From Aquabacterium sp. J223 (GTDB lineage: Bacteria > Pseudomonadota > Gammaproteobacteria > Burkholderiales > Burkholderiaceae_C), in the NCBI RefSeq assembly GCF_024666615.1, contig NZ_CP088297.1, positions 4,010,501 to 4,074,500 of the forward strand: DNA of 64,000 nt, in the 5' to 3' direction. The notes below the pieces were generated by a model, which did not search any database, had not been told where the DNA came from, and saw only the letters and a list, made by a program, of their open reading frames with translations. Shown one piece after another: positions 32,996 to 42,195 of this stretch (position 1 is its first letter; each line of letters starts with the position of its first letter). Both the position numbers and the translations under genes were made by a program.

Positions 32996-34078
32996 TTATG
33001 CGGACATTTGATCGCGTTGACCGTTATCTCGCTCCAGTCGCCGCAGTGCCTCGATCATCTTTCGGCCGGCATTCGGCGCGCCGTCGAAGGCGGTGTGGAT
33101 GCGCCGGCTCTCGAACGCAACGCTGCCTAGCGACACCTGCTGCGCCTCCAGGATGACGTGGTCCTCTGCAAGCGTACGGTGGGCGCCCTGCCGCAGCACC
33201 TCGGTAACCTTCGGCTCGTCGATGGAGAAGTTGCGCGTCAGGGCAAAGAAGTAGTGAGTCGCGCCGTCCTTCTCCGGGGTCAGCAGGTGGTGCACGTACC
33301 ATGCGAGCGAAGCGCCCGTGGTGCCGGCCACTGGCGTCGCCCGCACCACGATGCAGAAGCTGCTCGGCGGCGTGAAGACGACCCGCTGATAGCGGTCGAT
33401 GTTGCCGGTGAAGCCGGCAGCCTCCCTGAACATGGCCGGCGGCGGGCAGTCGGCCATCAAGCGTTCCACCTCGATGCGCCGCTCGCCGATCGTCGTCTTG
33501 GCTGGGGTCTCGCCCACCGCCGCATTGCCGATAGTCTGTGGGTGCAATGTCGCCTCGTGCGACAGGTCCAGCAGGTTGTCGATGATCAGCGAAGCATCGG
33601 CCTTGGTGTACTGATAACCCCGGAAACAGGTCCAGCCGGGCTGGTCCAGGTACTCGGTGAACGGCGGCAGCGGCGCCGTGGGCGCCTGCTCGCCGGAGCC
33701 GGGCCACAGCCAGATGAAGCCGTACTCCTCGCGCACGGCGTATGTCGGCACGTCGTACTGCCGCGGCAGCCGCTCCTCGCCGCGGGGGTCGCCCGGGATG
33801 TGGACGCAGCGGCCGGTGCGGTCGAAGGTGACGCCATGGTAGGCGCACTGGATCCGATCACCAATCAACCGACCCATTGACAGAGGCACGAGCCGATGCG
33901 GACAACGGTCCTGCAACGCGACCACCTGCCCGTCCTCGGCCCGGTACAGCACGACCAGTTCCCCGCAAACCGTGATCGGCTTCGGCGCGCGTCCAACGTC
34001 CGCCGCTTGGGCCACCACGTACCACCCTTCGCGCAGAAAGTTGTCTTGGGTTGCCGCTGCTGCCACTTGAGACATCAC
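32996..34078 (-). CDS. Rieske non-haem iron oxygenase (VanA/dicamba-demethylase type)
   Basis: 360 residues. The Rieske cluster site is CPHRLVPLSMG and CAYHGVTFD (CxH...CxxH). The mononuclear iron site is suggested by NLLDLSHEATLH with the conserved Asp and His. Size and layout match single-component oxygenases such as vanillate or dicamba O-demethylase, which split off methyl groups or hydroxylate aromatic acids. No reductase or ferredoxin gene is in the cluster, so electrons must come from elsewhere. With the gentisate-type enzymes downstream it may generate a gentisate-like ring (inference). Confidence 0.9.
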   Translation of the reverse strand: MMSQVAAAATQDNFLREGWYVVAQAADVGRAPKPITVCGELVVLYRAEDGQVVALQDRCPHRLVPLSMGRLIGDRIQCAYHGVTFDRTGRCVHIPGDPRGEERLPRQYDVPTYAVREEYGFIWLWPGSGEQAPTAPLPPFTEYLDQPGWTCFRGYQYTKADASLIIDNLLDLSHEATLHPQTIGNAAVGETPAKTTIGERRIEVERLMADCPPPAMFREAAGFTGNIDRYQRVVFTPPSSFCIVVRATPVAGTTGASLAWYVHHLLTPEKDGATHYFFALTRNFSIDEPKVTEVLRQGAHRTLAEDHVILEAQQVSLGSVAFESRRIHTAFDGAPNAGRKMIEALRRLERDNGQRDQMSA

Positions 34079-34158
34079 AATCCCCTATCACTCATTCACT
34101 GTTGACGATGAACCTGCCAGCCTGCAGACCTGCCTGGCAGGAGACCGACCGGGCCGCC

Positions 34159-34861
34159 TCAGACGCTCAGGTGCCGGGAGACCACGTCGCTGTGCTCCGC
34201 CAAGGCACCTGAATCCCCCCTCCCAGACGATCCGTCCGCGTTCTAGCACTGCATGCCGGTCACACAGTTCGCTAAGCGCTCGGATGTTCTTGTCGATGAT
34301 CAGGATGGCCTGCCGCCTATCTCGCAGGCGGCGGATGATCGACCAGATTTCCTCGCGGATCAGCGGCGCCAGCCCCTCGGTGGCCTCGTCGAGAATCAAC
34401 AGGCGCGGGTTGGTCATCAGCGCCCGTCCGATGGCCAGCATCTGCTGCTCCCCGCCCGACAACTGCGCGCCCAGGTGGTTCTCACGTTCGCGCAGCCGTG
34501 GGAACAGAGCGTAAACCGAGCTCAACGTCCACGGACCCTCTCCACCGGCCGTGGCGATGAGGTTTTCCCGCACCGAGAGCGTCGAAAAGATCTGCCGGCC
34601 TTCCGGCACCAAGCCGATGCCGCGCCGCGCGACGCGATAGACGGGTTCGCCGCGCAGCAGTTCGCCATCGAACCGGATGCTGCCCGCCGTCAGCGGCAGC
34701 ATCCCCATCACCGCCTTGACGGTGGTCGACTTGCCCATGCCGTTGCGGCCCATCAGGCTGACGGCCTCGCCGGGCATCACGCTCAGCGTTACGCCAAACA
34801 GCGCCTGCGCCTCGCCGTAGGACGCGCAGACCTCGGAAATCTCCAGCATCGGCGTGCTCAT
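34159..34861 (-). CDS. livF: ABC transporter ATP-binding protein LivF-like, with an apparent frameshift
   Basis: Walker A is GRNGMGKSTT, the signature is LSGGEQQM and Walker B is LLILDEATEGL. The frame breaks in the C run at 34215-34220 (G run on the coding strand). As read, the protein runs on to 34088 with an unrelated tail. Removing one base gives EGDSGALAEHSDVVSRHLSV and a stop at 34159-34161, the normal LivF end and a 233-residue protein. It is one of two ATPases of an uptake system and overlaps livG by four bases. Confidence 0.9.
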
Positions 34862-35601
34862 GGTTCGCCCAGGTAGGCCCTGCGGACCCCTTCGTCCGCG
34901 CGAATCTGGTCAGGCGTTCCGGTGGCGATCACCGCGCCGGCGACCAGCACCGTGATGCGGTCTGCGATCGAGAAGACGGCGTTTATGTCGTGTTCGATCA
35001 GCAGCATGCCGAAGCGGCCACGCAGGCTGGCAAGCAAGCCCACGGCCTGTTCGGCCTCGGCCGCGCTGAGGCCGGCCAGCGGCTCATCGAGCAACAGCAC
35101 CTTCGGCGCCGTCGCCAGCCCCATCGCCAGTTCGATCTGGCGCACTGCCCCGTAGTCCAGCGTGGCGGCACGGGCGGTCGGGTCGGCGGCAAAGTGCATT
35201 TGGCTCAGCACCGAGGAAGCGCCACCGGCCAGCGACGCGGCGAAACGCCGCCACGCCGACGCCTGGCCCCGTCTGGCCCTCTGCGCAAGCGCGACGTTCT
35301 CCTGAGCCGACATGGACCGGAAGACGCTGCTGATCTGGAAGGTGCGGGCGAGGCCATGGCGGGCGCGCCGGTGCGGCGTCCAGCGGGTGACGTCAACGCC
35401 CTGCAGCCACACGCGACCGCCATCGGGCGCCAGTTGGCCGGCGATCTGCGCCATCAGCGTGCTCTTGCCGGCGCCGTTCGGTCCGATCAGGGCATGGATC
35501 TCGTCCGCCCGGACGTCCAGGGACACGTCGCGCGTGACCTGGAGTGCGCCGAAACGCTTGCTCAGTCCCTGCAGCCGCAGCGCCTGGAGATCAGCGCTCA
35601 T
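34858..35601 (-). CDS. livG: ABC transporter ATP-binding protein LivG-like
   Basis: 247 residues from ATG 35601. Walker A GPNGAGKST and Walker B LLLDEPLAGL are intact. The signature region is LDYGAVRQIELAMG, the degenerate form usual for LivG. It overlaps both neighbours by four bases. With LivF, LivM and LivH it would take up an aromatic or other carboxylic acid, judging from the operon. Confidence 0.92.
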   Translation of the reverse strand: MSADLQALRLQGLSKRFGALQVTRDVSLDVRADEIHALIGPNGAGKSTLMAQIAGQLAPDGGRVWLQGVDVTRWTPHRRARHGLARTFQISSVFRSMSAQENVALAQRARRGQASAWRRFAASLAGGASSVLSQMHFAADPTARAATLDYGAVRQIELAMGLATAPKVLLLDEPLAGLSAAEAEQAVGLLASLRGRFGMLLIEHDINAVFSIADRITVLVAGAVIATGTPDQIRADEGVRRAYLGEP

Positions 35602-36557
35602 CGGCGTCCCTCCCTGCGCTGGAAGAACAGCACCCGGGCCAGCACCAGTAGACCCAACGCCAGCGCCCAATGCTCGGTGTACTGCGCGAGCAGCTCTTGC
35701 AGCACCACCAGCGCGGCACAGGCCAGCAGTGCGCCCAGCGGCGACGAGCCCCCGCTCAGCAGCACCAGCACCAGCAGTTCCCCGGAGTAAAACCAGTGGC
35801 TCAACTGCGGGCTGGCAAATCGCGACAGCTGGGCGAGCAGCCCGCCGCTCAACCCGGCGAGAGCGCTGGACACGACGAAAGCCACCAGCTTGACGTTGAA
35901 GGCGTTGACGCCTAGGCTGGACAGGCGCCGCTCGTCGTCGCGACCGGCCTGCATCCGAGCGCCAAGTTCCGACGCACGCAGCCGGGCCACCAGCGCCGCG
36001 CTGGCGCAGCCGAGCACCACCACCGCGGCGCCGTATGCCCGGTCGACGTCAATTGACCATCCGGGCAGCAGCGACGGGCGCACGACGAGCGCGAAGCCGT
36101 CGTCGCCGCCCAGCGAGCGCTGGCTCTGCAGACCGTAGTAGGTCATCTGGCCGAACGCGAGCGTCGCCATCAGCTGGTACAGGCCCTGAGTACGCAGCAC
36201 CGCCACGCCAATCAGCAGGCCGGCACCGGCACCGGCGACGAGCAGCGCGGCGAGAAAGGTCCACAGGGTATGGCCGCCGGCGAGCGACAGTACGCCGGCG
36301 ACGTAGGCGCCGATGGCGACGAACGCGGCATGGCCCAGGCTCATCACGCCGGAATGTGCCACCAGCAACTGCAGGCCCACCACCGAGATCCAGACCGCGT
36401 ACACCCGAGCCACCAGCTTGAGCGCATAGGTGTCTAGCAGCGCGACCGCGAGCAGGCCGAGGGTCAGCACCCCCAGGAGGCGAAGCGCCAGGCGACGATC
36501 ACAAGACGGGCGGGAAGACACCGGCGCCAGCGCCTTCGAGACAAAGTCGGGACTCAT
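35598..36557 (-). CDS. livM: ABC transporter permease LivM-like
   Basis: 319 residues with about eight hydrophobic helices and the family motif VAHSGVMSLGHAAFVAIGAY. It ends in a basic tail (FFQRREGRR). It forms half of the transmembrane channel in the inner membrane. It overlaps livG and livH by four bases. Confidence 0.93.
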   Translation of the reverse strand: MSPDFVSKALAPVSSRPSCDRRLALRLLGVLTLGLLAVALLDTYALKLVARVYAVWISVVGLQLLVAHSGVMSLGHAAFVAIGAYVAGVLSLAGGHTLWTFLAALLVAGAGAGLLIGVAVLRTQGLYQLMATLAFGQMTYYGLQSQRSLGGDDGFALVVRPSLLPGWSIDVDRAYGAAVVVLGCASAALVARLRASELGARMQAGRDDERRLSSLGVNAFNVKLVAFVVSSALAGLSGGLLAQLSRFASPQLSHWFYSGELLVLVLLSGGSSPLGALLACAALVVLQELLAQYTEHWALALGLLVLARVLFFQRREGRR

Positions 36558-37435
36558 CGCACGAACAACCCACGGGGGCGCAACAACAGCACGCCGATCA
36601 TCAACCAGTAGACCGCCATGCCGGCCGCTGCACGGCCGCCGCCGCCCAATGTGCTCATGTAGGCGCGGGCCAACGTGTCCATCACCCCGATCAACAGGCT
36701 GGCCGCCAAGCAGCCCTTCAGCGAGCCAGCACCGCCGACGATGATCACCGCCAACGCGAGGATGAGCAGCGGCTCGCCGACTCCGGACTCAAGGGTGATG
36801 AGCGGCCCCATCATCAAGCCGGCCAGCGCTGCCAGTGCCGCCCCCAGCACGAACACCGCACAGAACAGGGCGTCGATGTTGACGCCCAGGGCCTCGACCA
36901 TGGTGCGCTTGTCCGCGCCGGCGCGGATCAGCATGCCGACCCGGGTGCGGCCGACGAGCGCGTACACCCCCAGACCGGCTACGACCGCGACCGCCGAGAT
37001 CGCAATGCGGTAGGCCGGGTACTGCAGGTCACCGAACAGCAGAACCGAGCCCGACAGCCAGCCGGGCATGGGCGCCATCAGCGGCTCGCGCCCCCAGACC
37101 AGCACGACCAGTTCGTTGCAGACCAGCATGAGGCCGAACGTGCCGAGCACTTGGTCCAAGTGGTCTCGGTGGTAGAGCCGGCGCATCACCAGCGCTTCCA
37201 TGGCCAACCCGGCGAGCGCGGCCCCGGCCAGTCCGGCGAACACGCCCATAGCGAAGCCCCACCGGTCCGCGACCGTGAAACCGATGTATGCGCCCAGCAT
37301 GAACAGGCTGCCGTGCGCGATGTTGACCAGTCCCATGACGCCAAAGATCAGTGTCACGCCGATCGACAGTAAGAACAGCATGAGGCCGAACTGCAGCCCG
37401 TTCAGCAACTGCTCGAAGAGCAAGACGATGCTCAT
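36554..37435 (-). CDS. livH: ABC transporter permease LivH-like
   Basis: 293 residues with about eight helices and the LivH motif GVTLIFGVMGLVNIAHGSLF near the start. It is the second channel subunit. It lies 31 bp after the binding-protein gene. Confidence 0.94.
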   Translation of the reverse strand: MSIVLLFEQLLNGLQFGLMLFLLSIGVTLIFGVMGLVNIAHGSLFMLGAYIGFTVADRWGFAMGVFAGLAGAALAGLAMEALVMRRLYHRDHLDQVLGTFGLMLVCNELVVLVWGREPLMAPMPGWLSGSVLLFGDLQYPAYRIAISAVAVVAGLGVYALVGRTRVGMLIRAGADKRTMVEALGVNIDALFCAVFVLGAALAALAGLMMGPLITLESGVGEPLLILALAVIIVGGAGSLKGCLAASLLIGVMDTLARAYMSTLGGGGRAAAGMAVYWLMIGVLLLRPRGLFVR

Positions 37436-37466
37436 GGCCGACAGTTCCGCACTGCGTTCCCTGTCG

Positions 37467-38687
37467 TCACTTCAGCCGGCAGTCGGCGGCGAACCGGTCG
37501 CCCACTGCCGGGATCGTCGCAATCAGCTTTTGCTGAAAGCCGTTTTTCTCGTCCTTCTCGACCCTCTGGATGACCATGTCCTGAATAATGAACTGGTTCG
37601 TGTTCAGCTTCACCGTGCCGCGAATGGACTTGAACCCCTTGTTATCACGCAGGGCGGCACGGAGCACTTTCGGATCCTTTGCACCTTGCGTTTGGCGCAG
37701 TGCGGCATCGAGGTACATCACCGTGTCGTAGGCCTGGGCCGAAAAGGTTGTCGGGTCTCGTCCTGCATTCTTGGCCCTGAACTCCGACGTGAAGCGATCG
37801 TTTTGCGAATTGCGCACGTTGGCATTCCATGTGTTGGCGCTGACCACCCCGAGCGCCGCGTCGCCCTGTGCGCGAATCACCAGCGAATCCGCAATCGCGC
37901 CGACCGAGTACAGCGGAACCTGGCTCTTGATGCCCGAGCCGGCGTACTGCCGCACGAAGGCGACGGCAGCGCTGCCAGGGTAGAACGCGAACAAGGCGTC
38001 GGGCTTGGCCTCTCGCACACGGGCCAGCTCCGGCGCAAAGTCGACCTGTGACATGGCCGTCAGCGCTTTGCCGGAGACAGGCGCACCCAAGCCCGCCTGC
38101 ACGGCGTCGACCATCTCCCAGCCTGCCTGGTAGTCGAGCCCCATTGCAAACACCGACTTCGCGCCGGCTTGCTTGATGTAGCGGCCGATGGCCTCGCCGA
38201 ATTGCTCGTTCTGGTGACCGATGCCGAAGACGTTCTCCATGCAGCCCTTGCCTGCCAGGTCGTTCGGCCCAGCGTGCGCGAGCAGCACGGTCACGCCGGC
38301 GTTCGCCGCGGGCTGGGACACGGCCATCGCGACATTCGATGCGGCGATGCCCACCAGCACGTCGATCCGGTCCTTATCGATGAGACGCGCAAACTCCGAG
38401 ACAGCAATGCTCGGGCTGCCCTGATCGTTGGCGTAGGACACGACAGTGTCCTGGCCGCCGATGCGGCCGCCAAGGTGCTCAAGCGCCAAGTCGAAGCCGC
38501 GCTTCAATTCTTGACCGGTGATGCCCAGCGGACCCGACATCGGCCCCATGAATCCGACCCTGAACTGGGCATGAACTGGCCCCGCTAGCGTGCCGGCCAA
38601 CCAAACAATCACACCGGCCGCCCACACGCCGCGGCGCGCTTTCCGCTCCGAGGCGATCCGATCGGGGTGTTGCTGCGTCGTTTTCAT
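37467..38687 (-). CDS. LivK-like periplasmic substrate-binding protein
   Basis: 406 residues. A signal peptide (GVWAAGVIVWLAGTLAGPVHA) precedes the type I periplasmic binding fold: FRVGFMGPMSGPLGITGQ, DVLVGIAASNVAMA and FTSEFRAKNAGRDPTTFSAQ. It captures the substrate for the LivHMGF system. Nearby ring-cleavage genes suggest an aromatic acid rather than an amino acid. Its stop overlaps the cupin gene start region by four bases. Confidence 0.92.
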   Translation of the reverse strand: MKTTQQHPDRIASERKARRGVWAAGVIVWLAGTLAGPVHAQFRVGFMGPMSGPLGITGQELKRGFDLALEHLGGRIGGQDTVVSYANDQGSPSIAVSEFARLIDKDRIDVLVGIAASNVAMAVSQPAANAGVTVLLAHAGPNDLAGKGCMENVFGIGHQNEQFGEAIGRYIKQAGAKSVFAMGLDYQAGWEMVDAVQAGLGAPVSGKALTAMSQVDFAPELARVREAKPDALFAFYPGSAAVAFVRQYAGSGIKSQVPLYSVGAIADSLVIRAQGDAALGVVSANTWNANVRNSQNDRFTSEFRAKNAGRDPTTFSAQAYDTVMYLDAALRQTQGAKDPKVLRAALRDNKGFKSIRGTVKLNTNQFIIQDMVIQRVEKDEKNGFQQKLIATIPAVGDRFAADCRLK

Positions 38688-39682
38688 GCTTCGTGCTCCG
38701 TTCGCAAATAGCCCATGACGTCCAGCAGCGCCTGGTCCGTCATCAGAAACAGCTGATTGTCAGCCGCCTCGCCACAATGGCTGATCCAGTGCCAGTGCGG
38801 CAGCGTGAAGACGTCACCCTGCTGCCAGCCGATCTTCTGGTCGCCTACGCGCGACCAGCCGGCGCCCTTGGCAACGACTGCGACGGCATTGCCCGTCGTG
38901 CGGTAGGCGCGTGTCGCGGTGCCTTGCTGCAGGCGCCAGGCGTAGCAGTCAAGCGTCGGCATCACCGGCCCGCCGGTGACGGGATTGACGTAGCGCAGAC
39001 GACGCGAGCCGTCGGCCTGCGCAGGAAGGGCGTCCAGGGCCGCAGCGATGTCGGTGCCGGCATATCGGTACCGCGGCGAGATCGTCCGGTACGAAGGATC
39101 GACATCGGTCGGCAGGGTACCGGCTCGAGCCACGGCATCGTCTACCTGAGGCGGCACGGCACCGCGTCCGCCAAATTCGAGGAAGATGGAGCGCAGGTGG
39201 GCCGCCAGCGGCAGGTCGAGCCCATCGAACCAGATCAGCCGGTTGTCGCTGTCGTTCTGGTGCTCATGCCAGCACCAAGCCGGCGTCAGGATGAGGTCGC
39301 CCTCGGCCATACGGCAGGCCTTGCCGTTAACCTTAGTCACCGCACCCTCGCCTTCGAGCACGAACCGGAGTGCAGCGGCGGTGTGCCGGTGCGAATCGGC
39401 ATGCTCACCCGGAAGCAGGATCTGCAAGCCGGCCGACAGGTTGGTCGTGGTGTAGGGATCAGGTGCGAAGGCGGGATGAGACAACAGGATCACCCGTCGC
39501 TCAGCGTCGGCCATTGACACCTCGGCAACCGCGCGCTCGATCAGAGGCTGCAATTCGCGCCAGCCCCAGCGCATCGGCTTGTCGATAGGCGCTGGCTCGC
39601 GGGTGAGCAGCGTCATGTAGCGGTCCCAGAGAGGCTGCAGGCCGGCCTCCGCGAGCTCATCGACCAGGGAAAGCTCAGGCAT
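38684..39682 (-). CDS. Gentisate 1,2-dioxygenase-like bicupin
   Basis: 332 residues from ATG 39682. The first cupin has HADSHRHTAAALRFVLEGEG (metal-binding His residues and Glu) and the second has LPHWHWISH. Other family features are WYR-like RYMTLLTREP and WCWHEHQND. The enzyme would open the ring of gentisate or a substituted gentisate with Fe(II) and O2 to a maleylpyruvate. It overlaps the FAH gene by 8 bp. Confidence 0.88.
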   Translation of the reverse strand: MPELSLVDELAEAGLQPLWDRYMTLLTREPAPIDKPMRWGWRELQPLIERAVAEVSMADAERRVILLSHPAFAPDPYTTTNLSAGLQILLPGEHADSHRHTAAALRFVLEGEGAVTKVNGKACRMAEGDLILTPAWCWHEHQNDSDNRLIWFDGLDLPLAAHLRSIFLEFGGRGAVPPQVDDAVARAGTLPTDVDPSYRTISPRYRYAGTDIAAALDALPAQADGSRRLRYVNPVTGGPVMPTLDCYAWRLQQGTATRAYRTTGNAVAVVAKGAGWSRVGDQKIGWQQGDVFTLPHWHWISHCGEAADNQLFLMTDQALLDVMGYLRTEHEA

Positions 39683-40538
39683 AGTGCGCCCCCACGGTGA
39701 CGGACGCGTCGCCGATGCCCTGCACACTGGCGTGGATGACGTCGCCCGGCTTCACCGGCCCCACGCCCGCCGGCGTTCCGGTCATGATGATGTCGCCGGG
39801 CAGGAGCGCGTACATGGCTGACGCCATCTCGATCAGACCCGCCACGTCGACCACCTGTTGTCTGGTGTTCGAGCGTTGCCGGAGTTCACCGTTTACGTGC
39901 AGGCTGAGCTCGAGAGCGTCAGGATCCGGGACCTCGTCCGCGGTGACGAGCCAAGGGCCCAGCACGCTGTAGGTGTCGACCGATTTGCGCCAACATTGAA
40001 ACTCCGGCCCGCGCAACGTCATGTCCAAGCCGATGGCATAGCCGGCCACGTACTGCAGGGCCTCCGCGCGCGGCACCCTGTCGCAGCGCTTTCCGATGAC
40101 GACGGCGAGCTCACACTCATGGTCATTGCGGCGATCCGGCCTCCGCAACACGATTTCCTCGCCGAAGCCGATCAGCGAACTAGGGGATTTCAGAAAGAGC
40201 CCCCAATCGTGAATTGAAGTCACGGCCCGGCCATGCGCGATGCCCGCATCCTTGACGCTCTCGTCGATGTGCGCCCTGTAGTTGATGGGCGCACCGATGA
40301 TCTTCGGAGGGTTCGCGACCGGGCTGAGCAGACTGACCGACGACAGCGCCACCCGCGGGGCAGTGGCCAACAACTGACGCACAGCCGCACACACCGCCGA
40401 CAGGTGCGCAATGAGCAAATCACACTGCGGCAGCGGATAGCGGACAGCCGGCAGCACGTCTAAAGCAGGCGTGACGTCGAACACCACGTCGCCATGCATC
40501 AGACCGAGCCGCCCCGCGTTAAATCGACAGAGCTTCAT
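39675..40538 (-). CDS. FAH-family hydrolase (fumarylpyruvate or maleylpyruvate hydrolase-like)
   Basis: 287 residues from ATG 40538. The FAH core is clear: KIIGAPINYRAHIDES, HECELAVVIGKRC (metal-binding Glu residues), GYAIGLDMTLRG and GDIIMTGTPAGVGP. It would cleave the ring-opened product to pyruvate and a C4 acid. No maleylpyruvate isomerase is present, so it may act directly on the cis product. It is the first gene of the operon. Confidence 0.88.
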   Translation of the reverse strand: MKLCRFNAGRLGLMHGDVVFDVTPALDVLPAVRYPLPQCDLLIAHLSAVCAAVRQLLATAPRVALSSVSLLSPVANPPKIIGAPINYRAHIDESVKDAGIAHGRAVTSIHDWGLFLKSPSSLIGFGEEIVLRRPDRRNDHECELAVVIGKRCDRVPRAEALQYVAGYAIGLDMTLRGPEFQCWRKSVDTYSVLGPWLVTADEVPDPDALELSLHVNGELRQRSNTRQQVVDVAGLIEMASAMYALLPGDIIMTGTPAGVGPVKPGDVIHASVQGIGDASVTVGAHYA

Positions 40539-40681
40539 CGCGCTTACGAGGATCGAACAGGTCACGACTGTATGACATCTGCTTGATTGATCAATGGGGT
40601 TTACGAGAGGTTGATTTGCATCCCATCAATCAATTATTATCCTCTGGCATTTTCTATAACGGCAACGTTGATCCCATTGAC
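40539..40681. promoter_or_regulatory. Divergent control region with an inverted repeat
   Basis: This 143-bp AT-rich gap separates the aromatic-acid operon from the divergent HTH-fusion gene. TTGATTGAT (40583-40591) is mirrored by ATCAATCAA (40625-40633). The first arm also lies in a 10-bp palindrome ATTGATCAAT (40586-40595). These are candidate operator sites for the adjacent HTH protein. Confidence 0.55.
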
Positions 40682-41896
40682 ATGACGCCCTCCCCGCTCG
40701 ACGCAAGTACAGTGATGAAATTGCTGGGCATCAAGCAGCAGACGCTGTACGCCTATGCAAGCCGGGGCCTGCTGAGGAGGTCTTCCCTTCCGGGCTCGAA
40801 GCGCTCCTTGTACTTGCGCGAGGACGTCGAGCGTTTATTGGCCAAAAAGCGGGAGCGCGGTAGGGCACAGTCGGCTGACGCATCAGTGCAGATTTCGGGA
40901 AGCGTGAGCAGTTCGATCACCGACATCACGCCCGAGGGACACCGCTATCGCGGACGCGACGCGCTTGCGCTTGCGCTCCGCCCGGGGGTGCTCGAGAACG
41001 TAGCTGAACTGTTGTGGACCGGCGTCCTCATTGATGAACCGGTGGTGTGGGAGGTAATGCCGCTTCCCGACAACTTGGAGGCGGTGGTCGCGTCCCTGCA
41101 GCATGGCGAAACGCCGGCGCCGATCCTGCGGATCATGGCCGGCGTCTCCACCGCGTTGGGCGAGGCTGCGGGCGCTGAATTGCGCTCGGGCAGCACCGCC
41201 CAACTCGCTCGGCGGATGGTGTATGCCTACACCGGCTGCCTGGCCCATCTGAAGACCAAAGGTTGCTTCGTCCGCCCGAGAGAGGCGGAATCCATTGCCG
41301 ACTTTGCGCTGCGGGCGCTCGGTGGGAAGCAGAACCCGAGCTCTGTTGCAGCGGTTAATGCACTCTTCATCTGCTGCGCAGACTACGGATTTTCACCCGC
41401 CACGTTGGCGGCTCGAGTCGTTGCGTCGACCGGCGCGGGACTTCACGCTTGCATCGTTGCGGCCACCGCTGGCCATTCCGGGCATGTTCTTGGCGGCGGC
41501 TGCGACCGGGCAGAAGATTTCTTTGTGGCTCGCCTGTCCCCGGCCCGTGTGCGTGAATTGGTTAAAGCTGCGGGGCGAGGCGAGACGAAACTGCCCGGGT
41601 TTGGCAGCGTCGGCGATCCGCGCGCCAAACACCTTCTAGGTTTGGCCGTGGACGTTGCCGAGCCAAAGACGCTGTCTGACCTTCAACTGCTCACTGAGCT
41701 GATGGAGTCAGAAGCAGGCATTCCGATGTCACTGGAACTCGGGTTGGTCGCCCTAGCGCGGGCACTGGAGCTTCCCAAGCGCAGCGCCTCCGCCCTTTGG
41801 GCCATTGGACGCAGCGTCGGATGGGTCGCGCACGTGATGGAACAGCGCCTGACCGGCCAGATGATTCTGCCTTCCCCAACTCATTGCACCGGGTGA
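40682..41896 (+). CDS. HTH domain fused to a citrate-synthase-like domain
   Basis: 404 residues from ATG 40682. Residues 8-57 form a MerR/excisionase-like helix-turn-helix (VMKLLGIKQQTLYAYASRGL, then SLYLREDVERLL). From about residue 75 a citrate-synthase-fold domain follows (ITPEGHRYRGRDALALALRP, ADYGFSPATLAARVVASTGA, LPGFGSVGDPRAKHL). Both usual catalytic histidines seem to be missing: the HGG position reads VLGGG and the GFGH position reads GFGS. It is probably a ligand-sensing regulator of the divergent operon rather than an enzyme (inference). Confidence 0.82.
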   Translation: MTPSPLDASTVMKLLGIKQQTLYAYASRGLLRRSSLPGSKRSLYLREDVERLLAKKRERGRAQSADASVQISGSVSSSITDITPEGHRYRGRDALALALRPGVLENVAELLWTGVLIDEPVVWEVMPLPDNLEAVVASLQHGETPAPILRIMAGVSTALGEAAGAELRSGSTAQLARRMVYAYTGCLAHLKTKGCFVRPREAESIADFALRALGGKQNPSSVAAVNALFICCADYGFSPATLAARVVASTGAGLHACIVAATAGHSGHVLGGGCDRAEDFFVARLSPARVRELVKAAGRGETKLPGFGSVGDPRAKHLLGLAVDVAEPKTLSDLQLLTELMESEAGIPMSLELGLVALARALELPKRSASALWAIGRSVGWVAHVMEQRLTGQMILPSPTHCTG

Positions 41897-42019
41897 AAGC
41901 GGGCGGCACGAGCGCGTCACAGCAGCCTTAGCGGCGCAAGCTCACATCAACCACTCGGACCATGCAGAGACGCTGTCATGCAACGGTAATCTGACGGTCA
42001 TTGACGTCTCGAGCGCAGC

Positions 42020-42195
42020 GGCTAGCGTGCCCGTAGAGCGCCGAATCGCTGGCTAGGCTGTCTATAATTCGCAGCAGCGCCTGCCGGACGACAGTCAATG
42101 TCCTTATCCCAAACGCCCTCCAGCGCAATCGCATTCACGTCCTCGGCCAGCGGTACCAGTGTGACCTTCAGCGGCCGGCCCCTGGGCGGCGCGGT
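42020..42195 (-). pseudogene. 3' fragment of a MarR-family regulator
   Basis: The minus strand reads GRPLKVTLVPLAEDVNAIAL and, after a frameshift, VVRQALLRIIDSLASDSAL. This parallels the end of the intact MarR gene at 57807-58310 (LKGKLVPLAEDVNAIALAG, VRQTLLRMIDNLADDGAL). The DNA-binding part is missing. Confidence 0.7.

Noticed and set aside
34088-34158. Extended C-terminus of the livF frame as read
   Set aside because: The tail is unrelated to LivF and disappears once one base of the 34215-34220 run is removed.
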